Shown here in pieces: positions 58,381-64,000 of a stretch of DNA of 64,000 bases. The notes beneath the pieces are model-generated. The model made no database searches, was not told the DNA's origin, and was given only the letters and a program-made list of their open reading frames with translations. The stretch lies in the NCBI GenBank assembly GCA_025769875.1, contig JAGFNK010000021.1, positions 124,001 to 188,000 of the forward strand. The letters are read 5' to 3'. The DNA comes from Russula earlei. Lineage: Eukaryota > Basidiomycota > Agaricomycetes > Russulales > Russulaceae. Position 1 is the first letter of the stretch. Every line of letters begins with the position of its first letter. A program made the position numbers and the translations under genes.

Positions 58381-61254
58381 GGTAATGCCATCGAGATGAT
58401 TGCCCTAAATGGACAACCGCTTAGCGGTCTTTTGCGCGCCTGAGCTTGATTGCTGACTGCGCTACGCTATCTTATACCAATGCGATACGAATACCGTGTT
58501 AGGAGTAAAGCGCGGACGCCCATTCTCGCCTCCATTGCTGGCAACGGCGCCCACCCATTTCCCCTAACCACCATCACACCATGCCTGACGATTTCGCTCT
58601 GAGGGTGTCGTTCCTCGCGGGACTTTTTGTCTTACTCTCTCTCTTCGTCAGCTGGTATCGGAGAGGCGATCCATTGGTCAGACCTTTATTGCACCATTCG
58701 CACTGTCCCTCATCAACAAACTTGTTCTCAGCTCGATGCCATCCCAACCGTAGGGTTTTCCGACCCGATTCTCTCTTATTTCTCTGCTCTCCAATTCAAT
58801 TTCGATGGAGCCCGCATGCTCAAAGAGGGATACCAGAAGGTAATTTGCCTTAGAACTTGAACCCCTTTCCTCTTCAACTGATGCCGCTCATATTGGTAGA
58901 CAAGGCCTGGTTTATTCAAAATCGCCAATTTCCGGAGATGGATGGTGCTAGCTGCTGGACCCGAACTAATCGATGATATTAGGAAGGCCCCAGATAACGT
59001 CCTGTCCATGAATGAACCAATGACTGAGGTAGGTATAATATGCAAACCACTTGTGGGATCCTCCTCACAAGGATTGTCTCAGCTCCTGGAACCCAAATAT
59101 ACGTTGGACCTGTTGAACATGGATGACATTTATCACCACGTTGTGATACGCTCAAATTTGACTCGGAATATTGCTGTTATTTTCAAGGATGTCCGCGAAG
59201 AACTTGTCAAGACTCTTGATGAATGGATCCCGACGAGCGAAGATAGTACGTGATAAAACCAAAAATTAAAAAAGGCGACAGTTCATAGAGTGCGCAGAGT
59301 GGGTGAAGGTCCCTATCAAGGAGACTCTTCAACGAGTGATCTGTTGCGTCACTAATCGCATTTTCGTTGGACTTCCTCTATGTCCGTGATGGTTCTCCGC
59401 TTACTCAATTCACTCGACGACTGATGCTGGTTCTCTTGCAGGTCGGAATTTTGACTATCAGACCTTGAACCTGACATTTGCCGTCAATGTTGTAAAGTAT
59501 GGCACAATAATCAGTTTGTTTCCGAAGCCTCTCAAGCTGTGCGTTATCCTCTCCATTTGCGTACCTTATCGCCAAAACGCACTTTAGCATTGTCTCCCGC
59601 ATGCTATCCAACCTTCCCTCCCAGATTCGACAAGAGATAGAGTTTATCAGACCTTTGGTCGAAGAACGATTCGCGAAGATGGAGGAGTATGGAAAGGAAT
59701 GGGACGATCAGCCGGTTTGTCAGTCGATCGTACTTTGGTGTTTCTCTTATTCTGGAATCATAGAACGATATGCTTATGTGGCTCATGAACGAGGCCAAGG
59801 GAGTAGAGAGGTCCCTTGAAGGCCTGGCACGGCGATTGCTCGTAGTCAATTTTGCAGCTATTCATACGACTTCTCAGGCAAGTGATACTCACTTTCCTGC
59901 GTTGTAGTCCTAATTACCTCATTTATTAAGACATTCACGCAAGTGCTATATCGTCTCCTTTCCAATCCTGAATATATTGAACCCCTCCGTCAAGAGGTCG
60001 AGACTGTGGTGGCAGAAGAAGGGATGGACGAAAGCCGCAATGGACAAGATGCACAAGATAGACAGTTTCGTGCGGGAGACCCAGCGGATGGACGGATTAG
60101 GCTTACGTTCGTTGCATTCCTTCCGCAAAGTGCATATTCCTGATGTACGCGCCACATTTTCCCCAGTGGTCATGACCCGCCTCGCGTTGCGCCCGTTCAC
60201 GTTTTCCAATGGCATGACTATTCCCGCGGGCACACTCGTTTCTGTCCCGTTCTGGGCTGCTCACAGAGACGAAAGAATTTATCCGAACCCAGATACATTT
60301 GATGGCTTTCGCTTTGCGAAGCTTCGCGAGAGTGAAGGGAGTACCATGACAACTAAATACCAAGTGGTGTCTACGTCGACCGAACAATTGGCTTTTGGAC
60401 TCGGAAAACACACGTGGTGAGCAGTGTTGCGTACGATTTAGCATCCCTGATGTAACGCGTCACCTCTTGTGATCAGTCCTGGACGGTTCTTTGCTGCCAA
60501 TGAAGTCAAGGTACTGCTTGCCCATCTCGTCGCGACGTACGATGTCAAATTCGAGGAAGGGAAAAGCGCTCCGCGCGATCTGTGCATCTTTGGAATGCGT
60601 ATCCCCATGACTTCGAATGTGATGTTCAGGACAAGGCAAAGGTGAATTCGCTTTGGCCCTGCCAGTGTCACCCCCGTTGCGTGAAAGGGGATCCTCAGGT
60701 TAGTGTATTGATTCTGAGGCATCCGTGTCGATATCAGATAGTTGTGTTCCAGTATCGCACATTGTATATAACCCCGGCTTGCTGTTCGATGAGCAGCAAG
60801 TCGAATCTTTCGTCGTCCAATACAGTACTAGTACTTATCTTGTTGTGATTTGACGTCTCGCACGCCGCGGCGGTGATAGTAGCCAGTCGCCCAGACAGGT
60901 ATCCTGCGTTTCGATTTCTATGTTATGGATTTGTCGTGTCAGTGTAGACAGAATCAAGTCTGTTTCATTGTTCGGCTCTGCTTTGCACTACTAAGGACGT
61001 GCGAAGTCTGCTGTCATCCTGGCTGCCGCATTTTAAATTCGCACCCGTTCGATGGTCTCATGATTCTACTGGGCCATGCTCAGTTAACGCCGTTCCCCCA
61101 CTTTAGCACTTCAACATGCTCATCGGAATTTGGAGCATCTCTATTCCTTTTTGGCAGACCAGTCTGTCTCAGTGGCTGGTGCGCTGATGCCGAACGATCC
61201 TCGGATAGCGTGACTCTGTCAAACCATGTCAGAAAGACTCACGTTTTCATAGCC
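58381..61254 (+). repeat. Duplicated block, copy 2 (P450 plus flanks)
   Basis: Direct duplicate of 38953-41924. Its 3' edge reads AACACTCTCCGGCGGAGATCG, which supplies the site without the palindrome found in copy 1. Confidence 0.85.
58581..60645 (+). pseudogene. Cytochrome P450, copy 2, one-base frameshift
   Basis: The same 11-exon structure as copy 1, including the GC-AG intron (59878-59930) and the split heme Cys codon. Exon 9 has GGG where copy 1 has GG (60021-60023): the conserved EEGWTKAAMDKM becomes EEGMDESRNG and the product loses the ExxR and heme regions. Everything downstream is still open in the original frame (SMTRLALRPF-like block, FGLGKHT, CPGRFFA), so the change is recent or a sequence error. 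Other differences are scattered substitutions (for example DNVLSMNEPMTE for DDALSMIEALAE). Confidence 0.8.
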
Positions 61255-61610
61255 CACCCAACACTCTCCGGCGGAGATCGCTGTCAGGCTTCTCGCGGAC
61301 CTCTCGCTCGTCAAGTCGGCTATGCTTCCTCTGTGTATCATGTTGCTACGGTGTGGGACTTTAAGGATTCCTACCCCCATATTTCCGTGCGCCCGGCGGC
61401 AAGAAATCAACGTCGACCGCGATGGGGGTCAGGTGACTGCGCAGAAGGGAATGAACGGTCAAGTCTACTCTCCCCTCCATCCCGGGCCCCAATTACCGGC
61501 GAAGTAAAGTGAAGTGGCACTCCTTGCTTCCCCTTACCTAAGATATCTAGCCGCGGGGATTTGGAGCAGGATAGGCGCTGGCAACTTTCAACCACGACCA
61601 CCTTGTTGTC
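61255..61610. other. Intergenic between P450 copies 2 and 3
   Basis: Upstream region of copy 3. No gene or repeat ends seen. Confidence 0.4.
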
Positions 61611-63700
61611 ATGGCGGACGAATCCCTCCTCAGACCATCATTCCTTGCGGGGATTTTCGTTTTACTTGCTATCTGGTATAGGACACGGGATCCCTCGGCT
61701 AGTTGCATAACTTCCAACTCGTACACCATCTGATAATCGAATGATTCCAGCTTGATGTCATCCCTACCCTAGGGTTTTCTGACCCTATTCTTTCCTACTT
61801 CTCAGCTCTGCGCCTCAATGTCGGTGGAACTCGCATACTTAATGAAGCTTACAAGAAAGTGAGAATCACTGGGTTGTTTCTTTTTTTTTTTGAGCCCTTT
61901 GCTAACACTGCTGCGCGCTTTAGTTTAAGCCGGGCTTGTTCAAGGTTGCGACGTTTCAAAAATGGAAAATTGTCGCTACAAGCCCGGAACTTGTTGAGGA
62001 TATCAGGAAAGCACCAGATGACATTTTGTCCCATCATGATGCAACTGATGACGTACGTGTCGCGCTCCAGCTGACCTAGCTTATACTCATAGTTCTCGTG
62101 TCAGCTTGTCCAAACTCCTTACACACTCGACTTTCTGGATAAACACAGTTTCTATCATGAGGACGTAATACGTTCAAAGTTGATACGCGACATTCCTACA
62201 TTATTCAAGGATATCTACGATGAGCTCGTCCCCGCTATTGACGATAGTATCCCCGCAGTTGTTGAAGGTATGTGGTGGTCCTGCAGAAAAGAATATCCTG
62301 AGTTCATGCCGAGGAATGTAGGGTGGGTAAAGGTACCCATCGTACCAACTTTGCAACAAGTGATCTGTCGCATAAGCAATCGTATATTTGTTGGCGCACC
62401 CCTGTGTTCGTATCTATCATTCATCCACTGTATCCAGCGACCAATATCAATATCCCATAGGTCGGAATCGTGACTATCAAGCACTCAATATGAAGTTTGC
62501 AATCAATGTTATGAAGTTTTCCATGATTATCAGAATGTTCCCGAGCTATCTTAAGCCGTTTGTTACTGTTACTACCCTCACGCATGCTTTACTGAGTTGA
62601 TCTTAGTGTCGTTATGCGCATCATCTCCAACCTTCCATCGCAAGTCCAACAGAATATGGAGTTCCTCAGACCTTTGTTCGAAGAGCGCATAGCAAAGATG
62701 GGAGATCTCAATCAGGGAGGTTGGGATGACAGACCGGTTCGTCAGTTTATTCATCCGGTTTACTTACCATGTTAATCGGCGGAAGGGCAGAACGACATGC
62801 TCATGTGGCTCATGAGTGAGGCCAAGGGTATCGAGCAGTCGCTTGAAGGTGTGGCGCGGAGGATGTTTGCTGTCAACTTTGCGTCTATCCACACAACTTC
62901 TCTCGTCAGTTGTATTTCGCCGCAACGAGAACCTCCTAACGATTTGCGTGCAGACGCTTACGCAAGTATTCTACCGTCTTCTTGCCAATCCTCAATACAT
63001 CGAACCACTCCGTCGAGAAGTTGAAGCCGCGGTTGAGGAGGAAGGTTGGACAAAGGCTGGATTGGACAAAATGTACAAGATCGACAGTTTCTTGCGAGAG
63101 ACCCAGAGGGTCGATGGTCTTGGCCTTAGTTGGGTTTGATCCATGATCTTCAAGTTCATTTCGGTTTGTTGACGAGCCGTATGCTAGCCGGAATGGATCG
63201 CCATGTGTTGCGCCCATTCACGTTTTCCAACGGCGTGACCGTCCCCGCGGGCACAGTTGTGATGGCCTCCATCAATGGTATCCATACAGATGCGGATACA
63301 TATTCGAATCCCGAGTTTGACGGCTTCCGGTTCGCAAGGCTCAGAGAGTCGGACGAAGTTGGGACGGCAAGTAAGCATCAGGCGGGCATTGCATCTTCTG
63401 TCTACCTGCCTTTCGGATACGGGCGATACGTATGGTGAACATTCGCTTTTCATCGATCTCATGTGACTTCCTCTCACACACATTCGTTACAGCCCCGGAC
63501 GATTCTTCGCGACTATCGAGATGAAGGCGTTGCTCGCACATATTATTGTATCGTATGATTTCAAGCTAGAGCCAGGAAAAGAAGTGCCACGACAGCTCTG
63601 TCTCGCAACCGTGTACATCCCGGGGAGTGCAGATGTGCTTTTCAGGAAACGCCAGAAGGGGATGTCCTCCGCAGACCCTGACTACGGAGAGCATACTTAG
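61611..63700 (+). CDS. Cytochrome P450, copy 3 (diverged paralog)
   Basis: The same family and intron pattern as copies 1 and 2, with clearly diverged sequence. N-terminal anchor FLAGIFVLLAIWY; blocks IPTLGFSDPILSYFSAL, YTLDFLDKHSFYHEDVI, WVKVPIVPTLQQVICRISN, I-helix FASIHTTS, ExxR in SFLRETQR, LRPFTFSNGVTVPAG, and heme loop FGYGRYVCPGRFFA with the Cys codon TG|C split by the last intron. Intron 8 is GT-AG (GTCAGT), unlike the GC donor of copies 1 and 2. The first intron has no GT donor in the right phase; a GC donor (TCG|GCTAGT at 61698) or an exon-1 change must be assumed. The C-terminus extends to DYGEHT. ER membrane monooxygenase; substrate unknown. Confidence 0.82.
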
Positions 63701-64000
63701 GCATACTTAGGAGATAGGAGAAGTTGAAATGGTATGGGTTCGGCCAGGAAATGCAGGCGGGTATCATCTACTTGAATCTAGACACCCGATCTGTCAGGAC
63801 ATTATGAATGAAGAAATAACGAACCCAGCTTGTCTATTATAATCGTTCGACCTGGCTCCGCACGCAATAAATGCATGTGATGGGCGGTCACTTCCATGGG
63901 CGCGGGCCCCATATGTCTTCGTCGTGGCACCCGTCGTGGCACACATCCGCCACTAAGATCTTGTAGCCACACGACTCTGACCGAAACCACACTCGCGCTT
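63701..64000. other. 3' flank of P450 copy 3
   Basis: The stop is followed by a short repeat (GCATACTTAG twice). Nothing else supported to the window end. Confidence 0.4.

Noticed and set aside
1..64000. CRISPR arrays, rRNA, riboswitches and bacterial operons
   Set aside because: None seen; the spliced genes mark the DNA as fungal nuclear.

Overview
This window is nuclear DNA of a filamentous basidiomycete, very probably an Agaricomycete. The evidence is dense 45-75 bp GT-AG introns in nearly every gene, a fungal clathrin light chain, a run of BTB/POZ genes of the type amplified in mushroom-forming fungi, a mushroom-type F-box protein, a multi-exon P450 family and decayed hAT, LTR and foldback repeats. 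No rRNA, tRNA, CRISPR or bacterial-type operon was seen. All intron positions below were worked out by eye from splice sites and reading frame.

Layout. 0.4-4.5 kb: three housekeeping-type genes (monoglyceride-lipase-like hydrolase, clathrin light chain on the minus strand, PARG-like macrodomain protein). 6-18.5 kb: five BTB/POZ paralogs on the plus strand, all with the same phase-0 and phase-2 introns and mostly a TATA box, separated by gene-poor spacers. 18.5-22 kb: a long Ala/Glu/Lys-rich coding tract that changes frame many times. 23.8-38.5 kb: a sparse stretch of lineage-specific genes: a small N-terminally anchored protein, two low-complexity hypothetical proteins, a TMEM223-like two-helix protein, a single-pass membrane protein of the fungal DUF7330 type with a stop codon early in the frame, and an F-box protein with a frame slip.

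39-63.7 kb: three cytochrome P450 genes of one family with 11 exons. Copy 1 is fully open (503 aa). Copy 2 is a near-identical duplicate with one extra base. Copy 3 is diverged. About 16.5 kb of nested repeats lies between copies 1 and 2: a 416-bp palindrome, a decayed multi-kilobase dispersed-repeat ORF, three solo LTRs with perfect 5-bp target duplications, a foldback element with ~0.4 kb inverted arms around a gag-like ORF, a decayed hAT transposase, a TIR element, and a hAT-type non-autonomous element with an 8-bp target duplication and an internal GC-rich ORF. Copy 2 keeps sequence near the palindrome's unoccupied site, so the repeats accumulated between the two P450 copies after or during the duplication.

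The genes do not form an obvious single pathway. The P450 trio is the only candidate metabolic group, and the BTB array with its Ala/Glu/Lys-rich neighbour is the most distinctive local gene family. Single extra bases, usually at short homopolymers, interrupt several otherwise coherent genes; sequence error and real decay cannot be separated from the sequence alone.
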